From: Halichondria panicea
Lineage: Eukaryota > Porifera > Demospongiae > Suberitida > Halichondriidae
Assembly: GCF_963675165.1 (NCBI RefSeq)
Contig: NC_087389.1
Span: 6,062,621 to 6,126,620 of the forward strand
Reading direction: 5' to 3'
DNA: 64,000 bases
The notes below the pieces were generated by a model. That model searched no databases. It was not told where the DNA came from and was given only the letters and a program-made list of their open reading frames with translations. Shown here piece by piece: positions 11,169-22,690 of this stretch; position 1 is the stretch's first letter; each line of letters opens with the position of its first letter. Made by a program: the position numbers and the translations under genes.

Positions 11169-11729
11169 ACCGTACGTATATACCTCGCTTGCGCATAATG
11201 ACCAAGTAAAATAACTTATCCACTATACATGGAACCCCAACAGTAATTCCTTACTGGTATATTGATCACTCATTCTACACACAGGTTCCATTACAGGGGA
11301 CGATGGACCAGAGGGGGATAATACAAAGGTCAATTACAAAAATATGATACGCAAATAATTTGTTACTATTGTAGTACATATAATTTTCCTATAATAAAAG
11401 CTGCAAATATTTACGTATAGTGCTACATAACTACCGGAGTATTGCTGCTGATGTCTCTTTCCTTCAGTATCCATATCTCTCGTAACAGAGGAGGCTTCAC
11501 CTATAACAAAGGGAAACAAAATATTGCTGAACACTGCACTTACCAGAACTTTCGATAAACTTTAATTATAGTTGCAATTTACATGAAGGCAAAAACAGTA
11601 TGACTATTCCGTATCGTAATCTAATAAGTGATAGTAAAGCAATGTATGTCATGTACTTACCAGATTGTTGCTGCTGATCACTCAATGTCATCTTTGTACA
11701 CATGTCTCCCGTAATAGAGGATGATGCAC
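10545..11729 (-). CDS. Array of phase-1 linker mini-exons, copy 1
   Basis: Four short exons lie between the COR exon and the Death-domain exons: 11729-11661 (ASSSITGDMCTKMTLSDQQQ), 11500-11435 (EASSVTRDMDTEGKRHQQQY), 11308-11255 (PSSPVMEPVCRMSDQYT) and 10616-10545 (KPSSATGDTLMKTERKSDQQ). Each starts and ends in phase 1, so any number can be included or skipped without changing the frame. They share a pattern of SS.(V/I/A)T, an acidic centre, Lys, and DQQQYSG, and look like tandem duplicates. The start of the Death-domain exon at 9953 (ELSSVTVMEDVCKKTG) has the same pattern. The acceptor of the third exon is TG instead of AG in this copy, so that exon is probably skipped. Confidence 0.65.
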
Positions 11730-11787
11730 CTAATTGAGGGGGAAAACAAAAAGGTAACTTTCAATTTTAAAAAACGACTGTACTCAC

Positions 11788-13899
11788 CAGAACCTTCGCT
11801 ATTGTCCAGCCAGATTCTATGTTCATCACTGAGATCTCCCCACACACGTGTCTGAAGGGAGCACTTCCAAAACTTACAGCCACTCCGTTCGATCACATCA
11901 GCAAGGTGCAATTTGCCAGTGCTCTTCTTGCATGGGCAAAAGATGGCTGTCTTGGGTGTGTCGTTGTTGTAATGCAACACTGCACAGGACAATTTAATGC
12001 TGTGCAAAATTTCGTTTCGAATCATAGGGCATACTTCATTGCGAAGAGAAACAGGGACGTCGATATACACTTCCATATATGAGAAGGAGTCGATCAGAGT
12101 CACGGTGCACGGGAGATCGGAGATTTCGTACTGGATACAATTTTTAGCAAAAATGCTTGTTTCGCCTGAAGGGAGCAAAACTTTCCAGCCCACCCTCTTA
12201 ATCACGTCCACAACTAGACAGCAAAAGACTCCAGAGCGAATACACCCACTACGAAAGTAGATAGCGAGGGGCGCTATTGTGAAGGAGGAACGGATTTTAT
12301 CTAGCTCAGCAGGTGGGATGGATTTGAGTAGAGATGGCATAAAGAACTCGGCTTGGTGGAGAGTGGACTCCACTAGTGGAATGGGAGCAATCACGAGAAG
12401 CTCTTTCATGATCAACAGCATATCTTCTGGAGAAAAGATGCCTTTAACGTAATGCTTCTCAAAGAATTGTAGGAACTTTAAATTGATTATGCCTTCGTCT
12501 CGAAATCTCTTCCATTCAGCCTCGATCCCTCTTGTACTTAGAGTAGAGCGTGATTTGACTTCAGCATTCCTCAGGGAGATGGCGTGCTGTGAGAGCTCGG
12601 TGATCTTGTCTAGTGGAATCTGGGCATCCACAAACACTGTGTTGGGGAGAATGGAGGGATAGTAGTGCGCTATACACACGTTGTCAAAGAAGACCAGAGC
12701 AGCTTCAAGATCTTGGAGCACATAACGAAATCGAGTGGCTAATCGGAGACATTCTTGCTTGCTCAGTACACCTCGCTCGAGAGTGGCAGATAAACTCTGG
12801 AGAAGTGAATCCAAGAAGGACCACCAGATGGGCATTTTGACTTGTAGCGGAATAGAACGCTCAACAGCTATTCTAATCCTATTGGCAGTGGCCAGTGAAT
12901 CATCATCTCGGCTGATCGTGTTGAGACCAAAAATCAGATTGTTCAACGCAAGATCGTTGTACACCAATAGCTTCTTGATATCGGGTGGCAGCATGTCGAG
13001 AATCTCTTGATTCCTCTTGATAAGAGTATCCAAACTCTTGAGCTGATCCAAGAATGTGCCCACAAATATCATTTTCGGCTTCTTGTCTTGTGAGGTATGG
13101 GACTCAATGGATCGAATGAGACTCTGAAGTGTCTCCCCGAGGGTCATGTGAGATGCATGAGGACTACCAACAAGCTGCCCATCCTTGTAGTACTCGTCAG
13201 AAGGGAAACTGGAGAGTTCGTCAATCAAACGCAGGACTATCAACGCCACCGAAATGTGCTTGATGAAGAGAGGGCTGATGTCGTGGAATTGCGGCTGGCC
13301 GCCGCAGTCGGTAACGTACACCCAGTTGGAATCAAACAGTTCTCCTTCTTGCTGGTCACTGCTCGACAGTTGGTCAGTTCCCTGTGTGGCTGGCTTCAGC
13401 TCTTCTGCCACACCACTCACTACACTCGCTATCACTTTATTGATAGCTCTGTCCAACTTTCTTGCAGAGCCAGAAATTGCGACGGAATCATTGCTCAATG
13501 AAGTCGATTTGAAACCAGAAATTGACTCATCAGAAACAGAAATTAGCTCGGTTGTGGTCATCTTCTTCAAGCTCTCGGCAACCCTTAATGCCGAGGATGA
13601 ATCAGTGCTTTCTTTTGGTAGCTTGGCGATGATTTGAGCTAGTAGCTTGCGCAGCTTTGGCTGAGACATCTCTTCCCAGCCTCTTCCAGTTGACCTGAAT
13701 TTTGTGTTGGACACAGGTCGAATGCGTACTGGATTTTCCATACAAGGAGTGCTGTCACGCTGTAGTGGAGGGGGCTTGTCAGTTAGCAGGTGCTTGAGGT
13801 TGGTCTTCCCTGTTCCCGCCGGTCCAAACACGAGCATGTTGACAATGTTGACCAAGACGTGTCCGTGCTTCATCCCCTCATCAAACAACCGCTTCGATT
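11788..13899 (-). CDS. COR-type P-loop GTPase sensor core, copy 1
   Basis: One long exon of about 704 codons, bounded by an acceptor at 13899 (TTTAG) and a donor at 11788 (GTGAGT, phase 1). The frame stays open upstream to a Met at 13957, but sequence before 13899 is probably intron. Near the N terminus is a Walker A motif, VFGPAGTGKTNL; about 180 residues later comes VTDCGGQPQF, a G3 motif of the DxGGQ type found in Ras-of-complex (Roc) GTPases; then VGTFLDQ, a weak G4 in which the usual Asn/Thr-Lys/His-x-Asp is altered. The following RFRDEGIINLKFLQFFEKHY to LLIMKELLVIAPIP segment resembles the COR region that follows Roc. Such proteins act as cytosolic switch or sensor ATPases/GTPases. The upstream exons are not established and may come from the coiled-coil gene at 16.4-18.25 kb. 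Confidence 0.7.
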
Positions 13900-13959
13900 C
13901 TAAACAGGATGTGTGAATGTAACTAACTATATGCAATACTTCAGAGCTAGGTGACAAGA

Positions 13960-16450
13960 TGGACTACCGTAGAAACTGGATTATTAGCGCATGCGCTCAT
14001 GCATGGGGTTAATAGTAGAGCTCTATATTCTTATATTCGAGAATGCGCCTATAATGCAGTCATATTCTAGCCCCACCCATGCAGTAACCAGATGTCTCTG
14101 TGACGAGCGATGTTTCGTGGCAAGCTAACTCGATCTATATCATTATGTTACAGTTTATTTTACACTTCATTTTAAATTCATATCATAATTTTATTATAAA
14201 AATATTCATATTGACCAAGAACTTGGAACAAAAGGACGTCTCATATTCTCTCAGCATGATCAGACAAGGTAGTCCTTCCAGATGGATATCACCAGCTATA
14301 ATTATAGCTACCATGCACTGTACAAGCTAGCTCATAGGAATCAATTCAAAATGTTCACCAAATAATTATTATTATCTTTCGCATGCCATGTAAACGTAGC
14401 GGGTCATTTTCGTGGGGTAAAAATTAGTTCAACTCGAACACGGTGATGTTCGTGAGTCAAAATGTTCATTGCCTGCACTGCATTGCATGCGTTCCAGTAA
14501 ACCACGCCTAGGTCAGCTTGCCCACGAAAATAATTAATTACCCACAAAAATTATCCGCTATGATTATATTTGATGTTAAAGTCTCCCACTCCCACACGCC
14601 TCAGGGTTAATTGTATTGACATTCTGCGCAACCAAGACAGTGTGAAAACACAATACAATAACAGTACTTGTGATCACACATACATGTTGTAATGTAAACA
14701 AAATTACATCAAATCATACGTAACTTGGTGCATGTACAATAGAGTACATTGAGTGTGGAAGGCAACTAGGTAGCTCTAGTTATACAATAGAAAAGCATTT
14801 AATGGAAGGACCGGCATCGATCTGCTACAAACAATGGATATAGCAGCTGTACGTACATAAACCTTTAAAGCTTGCTAAGTGAGTGACCCACCAATGACAG
14901 GGAATGTGGCTGATCATTACAGGAATGTGCTATGAATGAATTAACATGATGATGTCACTAAGTACACAGTACAACGTTACCAACCCAATCACTCAATCAC
15001 AGTGACGGTACATGTATGTGTGCATATATTGATGCAATGTCCGATAAACAGTATCCATAATTAATTATAACACATGTACCACAGTGTGTGGAATATAGTC
15101 AAAGGAACAATGCTCTAGCTTGATCAAACCAGGACCACATGGAAGGGAGTAAGCAACTAATACACACCATATAAATACATGTCAGGTATGTCAAACACAC
15201 TTGTAGTATTGTAATTTGTGTGTGTTGACCAAGGCTAGGCGGGCTACATATATTAAGTCTACGCATGTGCTTGTGCAATTAATCCATGATTTGAGTGGTT
15301 GTATACAAACCTTATTAAGGTAATGAAAGAGGTGAAGCCAACAGTTTAATAAGAGCGGGATTACCAACATTGAAACATTGAGACAGCTCACAACAGCTGT
15401 AGGTACACACTACATGTATACAGTAGAGGACAAATTAAAGTTTATGATGTGTTTGTTAACCCGAGGCACTCCACGGGCTATAGTAGTCAATCTGTGTGTC
15501 TGTGGATATGAGTCTATACTCACCCGGATGTGATAGCACTGTATTGGTACCATGGATAGCCTCAACACAACAAGGTTTTATAATATTAAAGGTTAAAGCT
15601 TTGTTGTCGAGCAAAAGCTAAAAAGCATGAACTGCACTGCAAGTTGGCCTAGATATACACGTGACTTTGACTCGAGGCTGTAAACGTATAGACCTCAAAC
15701 TAACACCGAGGGTTTGCACTTCAGTTTGATTCTGTTGCACAAACAAAATAATTGTTTTTGTGCATGTGCGCTCAAGCTTGCAATATATAGGTACTGAGAG
15801 CAAAAACATTTTAACTTTCCTCGTAAATAATTGGAAAATGCAGAGCGGGATTACAAACATTGTACAATGGATTTTGTACGTACAGTCTACTAATAACTAT
15901 AGTCACGGTAGAGGACAAATTAACGTTTCTGTTCTGTTTGCATATAATTATAGTCTCTGCGTTTGTGTTGATTCTGTTGCACAAGCCAGTGGGAAATGCA
16001 GTAGCTAGGAAGGTACTGAGAGCGAGCGGAAAACATTTGAACGCCCAAGCACAGGAAGCCACACCCACTTTCCTGCGCATGACAGGTGTGGTCACTAAAC
16101 GTACAAAAGCTCAATCTGAATACCTAGTGCTGCTCACTGCTTATGAATAGCTCCACTTTAGCTTATACTATAAGGCCTAGAGGGGTGCTCATCTCATAGC
16201 TGGATAAGCAAAACAATTGTTTTTGTGCATGTGCAATCAAGCTTGCAATATCAAACCACTAATCATATTCATAGTAATTAAGGCTGATAATGTAAACACA
16301 GTAATCACTAAACTATGCACAGGTGGTACAGTCAAATTCCTCAGTCACCAGATATTCCAGTTATATGGTACTATATGCGAACGAAACAGAAACTTTAATT
16401 TGGCAAGTTGCTACAGGTACGAGTGATTGCAACTATGAGCATCAACACTC
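13960..16450. other. Non-coding interval inside the duplication
   Basis: I see no supported exon here. It contains a degenerate TIR-type repeat (about 14395-14575, ends AGCGGGT and TCCGCTAT) and a local duplication of about 45 bases (AACAATTGTTTTTGTGCATG at about 15745 and 16212). If the coiled-coil gene and the COR gene are one transcription unit, this is an intron. Confidence 0.5.
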
Positions 16451-16452
16451 AC

Positions 16453-18253
16453 TGTACTATAAAGTTCCTTGCTCCCCTCACCTTCCTTTCTCTGTCTTTC
16501 TGGTCTTCCTCGTATCTCAGCAATCTTAGCAGTAGGACACGGACATGTAGAGAAATGAACATGTTCAAATACAGGAATGCATTCACACATGTATACATCA
16601 ATTATTGCAAGTACACGTCTGTACAGCATGAAACTATCAAGAGCAGTACCAATCCTAAATAAAGCCACACAATTTCTGCCTTCATGCAGTAGTACATGTA
16701 CACAAGTCAGTCTAGTTTGCCATTAAATATATAATGCTCAGCTAACGCATACTGACAATAATAAACTCACGTCCTGTTGTTGAGTAACAGTCCACAGAGG
16801 GTACATGTGAGGAGAGAGGGATATGAACACACTGGCTAGTACACACATAGGTACTTAGTACTAGCAATGGCAGATAATGGAAGGGTCAGTGGGTGGGTCA
16901 GTGGAACGGACGGTAAACTGTACAACAAGCATCTTACATGTGCAACTTTGATACGTATGATTTTGTTTGTCGTACAATACAACACATGCACACACACACA
17001 CAATCACAACATACCTCAATGAAACCCTGAGACACATCAAATGGTACATGTGAGGGAGAGATTTAATCTTAACACACATACAAGACATCAGATCAGTTGA
17101 ACGCTGGTGTGTATGGGACTGACTACACATAGCAACAAGTGGAATACATCTAGACCTAAGAAGCTCACCTTCTACAGTAGTCCAAATCAGTGTGAGGTCC
17201 AACATAGGAATGAGTGTGTACATGGGAAGAGACAAACACGATAATGTACCAACTTAGATGAATATTCTATGAACCAACAAAAGTATTAAAAGTACAATCT
17301 AATAAGTTTTGTAGTTGGCAATATGCAAATTGAGAGATAAAGACATTTTACGATTTCCTACAATTAGTGTAGGAGTTCCTATAGTAACCATTAAAATTAG
17401 TGTACACGTGCAAACACAACTTACATACTGTTGATCCAGAGAGGGAGAGTCCACAGGGCAAACACGTGGGAAGATAGTAAATGAATGATTACGAGGTTGA
17501 ATGTGATCATACTAAATATTTCCCTATATAACACTATGGCACTGCACACACACAAGAGTAATAATGGGGAAGTAGAAACATCACAGAATATGCAACGGAC
17601 ACTAAATACTCTGACAACACACACCAACTTACAGCCTGTTGTTTCAGAGGGTCAGTCAAAGGTGAGGTGGAGATGCATGAAATGGAAGGAAGAGAACATT
17701 AGTGCAGTGATACAGTACACTAGTGATTGCATGACACAGGGGAGGGGAAACAATTGTGGGCAGCCAAACATGCAGACTGAAACACTTGATTAACCATGCA
17801 TACTTTCAGGTACTACTATACGAGTAGATCTACTGGTCTCAATTAAGGAATAGTATCACATTCAGTTATCCGTATGTGCTCTTCTTTACACTGTCTACCT
17901 CCTAACAACAAGTGCTCAGAGCACAAGCATGTCAGCTTGGTAGAATGTGATTGCACACAACGTACCTCAATGGCGCTCTGTTGTCCATCCAGAGAGAGTG
18001 GTACATGTGGAGAGAACAACAACATGAGATAAAACACCTCACACTGACAGGGTAGAGTGTAGGCACTATACTGTGATGAATGAATGATGCCAAGTGTGTT
18101 TATGGGTGGTCAACAAGTACATCTAGGCACTAGGAGAATGCACTGATCATTGAGTATCTATCTATCATGTGAATATCATACCCTGTCATAATCGTTAAGT
18201 CCATCCATCAACTGTGGGGAACTAGCAGCATTCAGTGTTGTAGATTCAGCCAT
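16453..18253 (-). pseudogene. Coiled-coil gene with tiny splice units, copy 1 (deleted)
   Basis: The start exon 18253-18182 (MAESTTLNAASSPQLMDGLN, phase-0 donor GTATGA) is clear. It is followed by splice-like units at 17977-17966 (12 bases, SAIE), about 17640, 17430, 17170, 17020 and 16775. At about 16535 the coiled-coil exon is cut: its last part (IAEIRGRP to YST) is joined to intron sequence that lies at about 56,620 in the other copy. Comparison with 55563-58746 shows that about 1 kb, including most of the coiled coil and the exon before it, is missing. This copy is therefore probably non-functional, unless the short version is a real variant. Confidence 0.5.
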
Positions 18254-18493
18254 TATCAATCTCAAATATTATTAGTTCTTTGTTGTTCAAGGGCTGTTTC
18301 AACAAAGAGGGGCGTAGCTTGTAGGTTAAATGAGGGATTTTCCCACAGCATCCAATTATGTAAGGGAATTTCCCAGCAAGGAATTTGCAAAACATTAAAA
18401 TTAATTGTAGACCACAGTGAATAATTGATCACTTGAGGACAACACAAAATGAATGAGGTATAATTATACAAAAACAAAGTGTGTAAATTATGT

Positions 18494-18591
18494 TCAGTTC
18501 AAGTCCAGGAAGCAGCTGTCACAGACTCTGACCAACTTCTTTGAGGAGGGCAGCTGGGTGCTTTGTGAAGTGCACTGTTGGCAGAATATCA

Positions 18592-18593
<2 letters not shown>
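18494..18593 (-). CDS. FYVE-domain terminal exon, copy 2
   Basis: A 100-base exon ending in TGA that encodes [20 protein letters not shown] then VRVCDSCFLDLN, the second half of a FYVE zinc finger with its final RVCxxC ligands. It is identical in protein to 2729-2828. Candidate upstream exons of the same gene are the two glutamine-rich helical exons at 19.9 and 20.3 kb, since FYVE proteins of the endosomal tethering type often have coiled coils first; that link is speculative. A 70-base GT tract abuts the acceptor. Confidence 0.5.
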
Positions 18594-18642
<49 letters not shown>

Positions 18643-18668
18643 TGTGTGTGTGTGTGTGTGTGTGTGGG
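18594..18668. repeat. (GT)n microsatellite
   Basis: Pure GT tract followed by a G run, abutting the FYVE exon acceptor. Confidence 0.95.
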
Positions 18669-19169
18669 GGGGGGGGATCCATTAATTAATGAATGTCTGA
18701 ACATACGTAACAGTACATACATGACTGTACATGTAGACACGGCTTATAATAAGCATCTGTTGGAATCTACAGGTAGGCAGTGGTATCCATTAGTATGTGT
18801 TACTGAGGTATGCACTAGAATAGCCTAGCGTATATAGACTAACAGGGAATTAGTATCTGTGAGGTATGCAACGGAATAATACCCCATTTAGCAAACAGCC
18901 TTATTCTATACACTACTGCAATTACAGCTAAAGCAGAACAGGGAGTTAGATACGTGTGCAATCCTGTACAATGGTAACAAGTATACAAACAATTTATTTT
19001 AGAGACAAATTGGCCAAGAAACAATTTTAGAGAGCCAAGGAACAATGTAGGGCCGATACAAGGATTGTTGTCATAGCAACAATGAGAATTGCCCGATAGT
19101 GTTAGCTAGTACCAGCCAATCAGCTGATAGCGTTCTGAAACATTGTCGAATAAGTACACGCCCACTCAC

Positions 19170-19245
19170 CCACGCAGCTGTTCTCCTCCATCCTGTAGCC
19201 ACTCTTACACTCATCACAGCCCTCGCTCCAGAGCAGCTCAGCTCC
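19170..19245 (-). pseudogene. CRELD-like cysteine-rich exon
   Basis: A short exon encoding SEGCDECKSGYRMEENSCV with a phase-1 donor GTGAGT. The CxxC, GY, C spacing is that of the furin/EGF-like repeats of CRELD proteins, which act in the endoplasmic reticulum. In CRELD such a repeat is followed by an EGF exon starting DIDEC in phase 1; that partner exon occurs at 32625-32699, not here. This is therefore an isolated fragment in a mosaic region. Confidence 0.45.
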
Positions 19246-19246
19246 G

Positions 19247-19261
<15 letters not shown>

Positions 19262-19281
<20 letters not shown>

Positions 19282-19575
19282 TCCTAAAATCCTTATCATT
19301 ACCACAACACCACCATAGAATGTTGCTATTCTAACAACATCCTGAGCAATGATGGCTTCCAGAACTTGTATGGTACTTTTTGAGGGCTAATATTTTCTGG
19401 CTAATCTGCGAGATAAAATTAGACCCTCGACAATTCCCCGTTATAAGGTGGTATCAATGGTAGATGCTCTTATCTACTCTTGGTGGTATGGAAACTCACA
19501 TACAAATTATGGTAAGGATTTAAAGTAGAGAATGGGCTGGGACTAGCTTGCATATACAAGCAGATATACCTGTAT
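19262..19575. repeat. Duplicated 300-bp segment, copy 2
   Basis: Nearly identical to 4140-4445, beginning in a GT tract. It follows the CRELD-like exon directly, so in this setting the segment is an intron or flank of that exon. Confidence 0.8.
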
Positions 19576-19904
19576 AGCTACTAATCTGTCCACTGCATGT
19601 ATGGAAAGCAGTGTGAAGGCTGAACAGCATGCAAGTCTCAGCATAAAGCGTTAATTGGTAGATCCCCAGTGTTCTATGAGTTCCCATAGTCTAGTTCTAG
19701 AAGCCATCATTGCTCTTCTTATTTATAACTATACTACATGCATGTACATGTATTTATACTATTTGCATAGCAACATTGTATGGTGGTTTGTGGTAATGAA
19801 GTGAATGATTTAGCAAGGTCTGTGCTAACATAGGGATTGGAAACGGAAGCAAGGTCTGTGCAAACAGCTGATAGTGAACACCTAGTAGCACTCACTGTAC
19901 CTGT

Positions 19905-20350
19905 AGTCCTGCCTGCAGCTGTTGGGTCTGTCCTGCCAGACAAGAGCTCTCTCCGGTCGTCCTCACTATCCTGTGGGGGTGTGTGTGGGGGGGTGTGAAG
20001 GTTACCAATTATGTGACCATCAACGATTCATGGACTAGTACCGTATAGTTGGTTATTTTCGAGGCACAAAAACAGGCAGGCTGGTAAAAAATTAAATTAA
20101 AAGGGAGATCGAGTTTTTAGATGTTTCTGCACGTAGAGAATTTGTTAGGCTTCCCCAAACTACGTTGTGGTAACTAATAAGCCTTATAAGGAAGTAACAG
20201 TAGTTGTTGGGGTTCACAAAAGGGACCCATGAAACTTGTAAAACAGGGAAGCTAAAGCTGCACTCACTGTACCTGTAGTCCTGCCTGCAGCTGTTGGGTC
20301 TGTCCTGCCAGACAAGAGCTCTCTTGTATCAGCTCCGGTCCTCCTCACTA
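19905..20350 (-). pseudogene. Two copies of a glutamine-rich helical exon
   Basis: About 20345-20270 encodes PELIQESSCLAGQTQQLQAG and ends in a CAG/GTACAG donor. About 19975-19908 is a second copy with an in-frame 9-base deletion. Flanking sequence, including TACCTGTAGTCCTGCCTGCA and a downstream stretch around AACTAATAAGCCTTATAAGG, is also repeated, so this is a local tandem duplication of about 360-500 bases. The peptide would form an amphipathic helix. I cannot assign the gene; a coiled-coil region of a FYVE protein is one possibility. Confidence 0.35.
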
Positions 20351-20875
20351 TCCTGTGGGGGTGTGTAAGGTGTGTGTGTGTGTGTGGGGGGTGTGTGGAG
20401 TGTGTGGGGGTGTAAAGTCTGTGGGGTGTGGAGTGTGTGGAGTGTGTGAAGGTTACAAATTATATGACAGATTTTCATCAACGATTCATGGACCAGTAAA
20501 AAATAAAAATTAAGAGGGAGGTTTGGTTAATTTCAAGGCACGAAATGTTTGAGGTTTTCGAGGATTGACACAGAAACAGGCAGGCTGGTAAAAATTAAAT
20601 TAAAAGGGACATTGAGTTTTTAGATAGTTAGGCTTCCCTGAACATGTTGTGGTAACTAATAAGCCTTATAAGGAAGTAACAGTAGCTGTTGGGTTCACAA
20701 ACGAACCCATGAAACTTGTAGCTTGTAAAACAGCTGCATTTCTAACATCTTTATTAGGTACAATAGTACAGCACTCACTGATCTAAGCACATCATTAGAT
20801 AGACCAATAATTCAAGCCCAAGCCAGGCCAAGCGCAAGCCAAGCGCAATTCAAGAGTGGTGTTATGTAGACTCAC

Positions 20876-21576
20876 CGAGGCTTGTGACAGATCATCTGCT
20901 TCAAAGATGAGGTTCATACAGTTGCTCATTTGAATGATCTCCCCCGACATGAGACACAGCTTCTTGTTGTCATCCGGTACAGTGTTCATGGACTCCATCC
21001 ACAGAGTGTCTATAGGACCATCAAACACCACCCACTTACTGTCATCATTTTGTGCAGGTGCAAACTCCCTACACACACAGATATAAGCACTGATCAACCA
21101 CGCAATGATACGTACGTAGCTATCAAAATGGCTGTAAAAAGCGCAAGGCTATTATATACTTTGCTTTTGCTAAAATTGCCGGATTTCTACTAATCACAAA
21201 ACTTACATCTACATGTAAGCACACCATTGGAAAGGTTGTTCTCAGAGCTAGCAATTAGATTTGAAATTAGAGAATTTAAACAAAAATTACAGGCTACCAA
21301 AAACAGCTGAATTGTTGAAAAGCTATAAGCCTTGTGCTTTTGTTACAATAGAGCGCAACTATATATGCACAGGCTTAGGCTCACCTGAATGTGTTGGCTA
21401 CCACACCATAAGTCCACTCGTGTGACACAGGGTCAAACTGACCAAACAGTTGACCCCTAGTGACAGCCTTGGGGTTGATGACTGTCTTGTTCTCTTCCAT
21501 CTGTCCCCTCTCATTGAGTAGTGTGAGTGTGTCAGCTAGTACATGTACCTCTAGGACCTTGGTCTTGCCTGGTGTG

Positions 21577-21614
<38 letters not shown>

Positions 21615-22147
21615 GGCGTGTGTGTGTGTGTGTGCGTGTGTGTGTGTGTGTGTGTGGGGGGTTACTACAGTAGATGAATAGCAATGGTATTGTATATAGG
21701 AGGGAGGTTGTTAAACACTTTAAATTACACTACAACATGACCTTAGAAAGTACAAGTGGTACTGGGGCTCTTTAAACGGCCATATTAAACTTTAGTAGTG
21801 AGTATACAGTACAGTGGGTTGTACCAGTCGATAGGTCATGACAATCTTGACAGCCAGATTACGAGCATCCACAAAACCATAAGAGTAGAGAGAGATCTCT
21901 CCAATCATGGCATAGTCTGGCACCATCATGGCCACTGTACGAAACAACACCTACAGAGAGAAATATTGAAATGCATAGAGGCTAAATAGAAAGTACCGAT
22001 AGTTACCTTTAGATTGTCTGGTAGCTCAGAGCGGCCAGCATAACCTGGGTTCATGGTTCATGGTGATGCAGACAAAGCACGATGGACGCAGGTTCAGAGT
22101 AGTGCCCTCAAATACAAATGTCTTTAGATGAGTTTTCACTGCTCTCA
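20876..22147 (-). pseudogene. Axonemal dynein heavy chain fragment (AAA1-AAA2)
   Basis: Four exons with good splice signals. About 22147-22007 encodes FVFEGTTLNLRPSCFVCITM; 21950-21825 encodes [20 protein letters not shown]; 21568-21385 encodes [20 protein letters not shown]; 21068-20876 encodes [20 protein letters not shown] and [18 protein letters not shown]. These are signature stretches of the AAA1/AAA2 motor region of axonemal dynein heavy chains, which drive ciliary beating. The first exon has a 7-base tandem duplication (TTCATGG at 22050-22063) that shifts the frame just where ITMNPGYAG should be read. The remaining part of AAA2 after DLSQAS and everything before AAA1 are absent. A full dynein heavy chain exceeds 4000 residues, so this is a broken fragment. 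Confidence 0.75.
21573..21660. repeat. (GT)n microsatellite
   Basis: GT tract with GC interruptions in an intron of the dynein fragment, directly upstream of the 21568 acceptor. Confidence 0.9.
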
Positions 22148-22199
22148 AGATGGACAAAATGTATAGAGTAATTATAGGGATTGTTGAACGGCCATAATA

Positions 22200-22570
22200 A
22201 TTATAATTTTTTTTTTATATAGATAATAAAATTATACTACCGTAAGACCTTGATTTAAGGCGACCCTCCAAATATGCGACACCCAAGAGCTTCAGCAATT
22301 TTCTGACCTCTAAAAGTAGCGACAGCTAAGTTGATAATTATTTTATAATGTCGCGTTCTAAATAGAGGTATAAACGTAGCCACTCCCTAGCCTCGATTGT
22401 AGCCTACTGGAAAATCAGTTTTTTTAAGCGGCCTGAAATCAAGGCAAGTAGACTCTGTAAAGTTACCTCCAATTAGATGAGACCCTCTAAATATGCGACA
22501 CCAGGGCTTCAATATAATTTTTCAACCTCCAAAAGATGCGACCTCTGGCTTCGTAATTATTAAAAAGTGT
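22200..22570. repeat. Degenerate repeat with TCGAGGCTA-type arms
   Basis: Two similar stretches (GACCCTCCAAATATGCGACA at about 22262 and a near copy at about 22483) flank a short inverted repeat containing AGCCTCGATTGTAGCC and GGCCTGAAATCAAGGC. A cleaner hairpin of the same family is at 24312-24371. No coding capacity. Confidence 0.5.
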
Positions 22571-22589
22571 CGCGATCTTATGGTATGAA

Positions 22590-22690
22590 CCTACAGCATT
22601 TTCTAGGATGCTCCTCTCCTGGTCCTCCACTGACTTGTGATAGAGCTACTCACCACACAGCCTCATCTGACAACACACCTGAAACAAGGG
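22590..22690 (-). pseudogene. IMP4-like first-exon fragment, copy 1
   Basis: A short reading MRLCGE, a TAG codon, then LYHKSVEDQERSILENAV matches the N terminus of IMP4 (U3 snoRNP protein), which there reads RREYLYRKAREE. The TAG replaces the expected Tyr codon. The rest of the gene is absent. A longer copy with the same stop is at 33.2-34.55 kb, and about 120 bases of upstream flank are shared with it. Confidence 0.5.

Larger units (their letters stand above)
9270..18465. repeat. Segmental duplication, left copy
   Basis: This block of about 9.2 kb is collinear and direct with about 48840-58960. Similarity starts at the middle Death-domain exon and ends shortly before the FYVE exon (shared sequence CACTTGAGGACAACACA near 18430 and 58935). 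Introns, short repeats and exons all align. Relative to the right copy it lacks about 1 kb near 16535 and about 420 bases near 17155. Confidence 0.9.

Noticed and set aside
11819-13916. Plus-strand frames of 70-134 codons opposite the COR exons (and opposite 51259-53452)
   Set aside because: They are antisense shadows of a long conserved exon, with no splice or domain support.
20795-20875. Extension of the dynein frame beyond DLSQAS
   Set aside because: A good donor (GTGAGT) ends the exon at 20876, so the downstream frame is intron.
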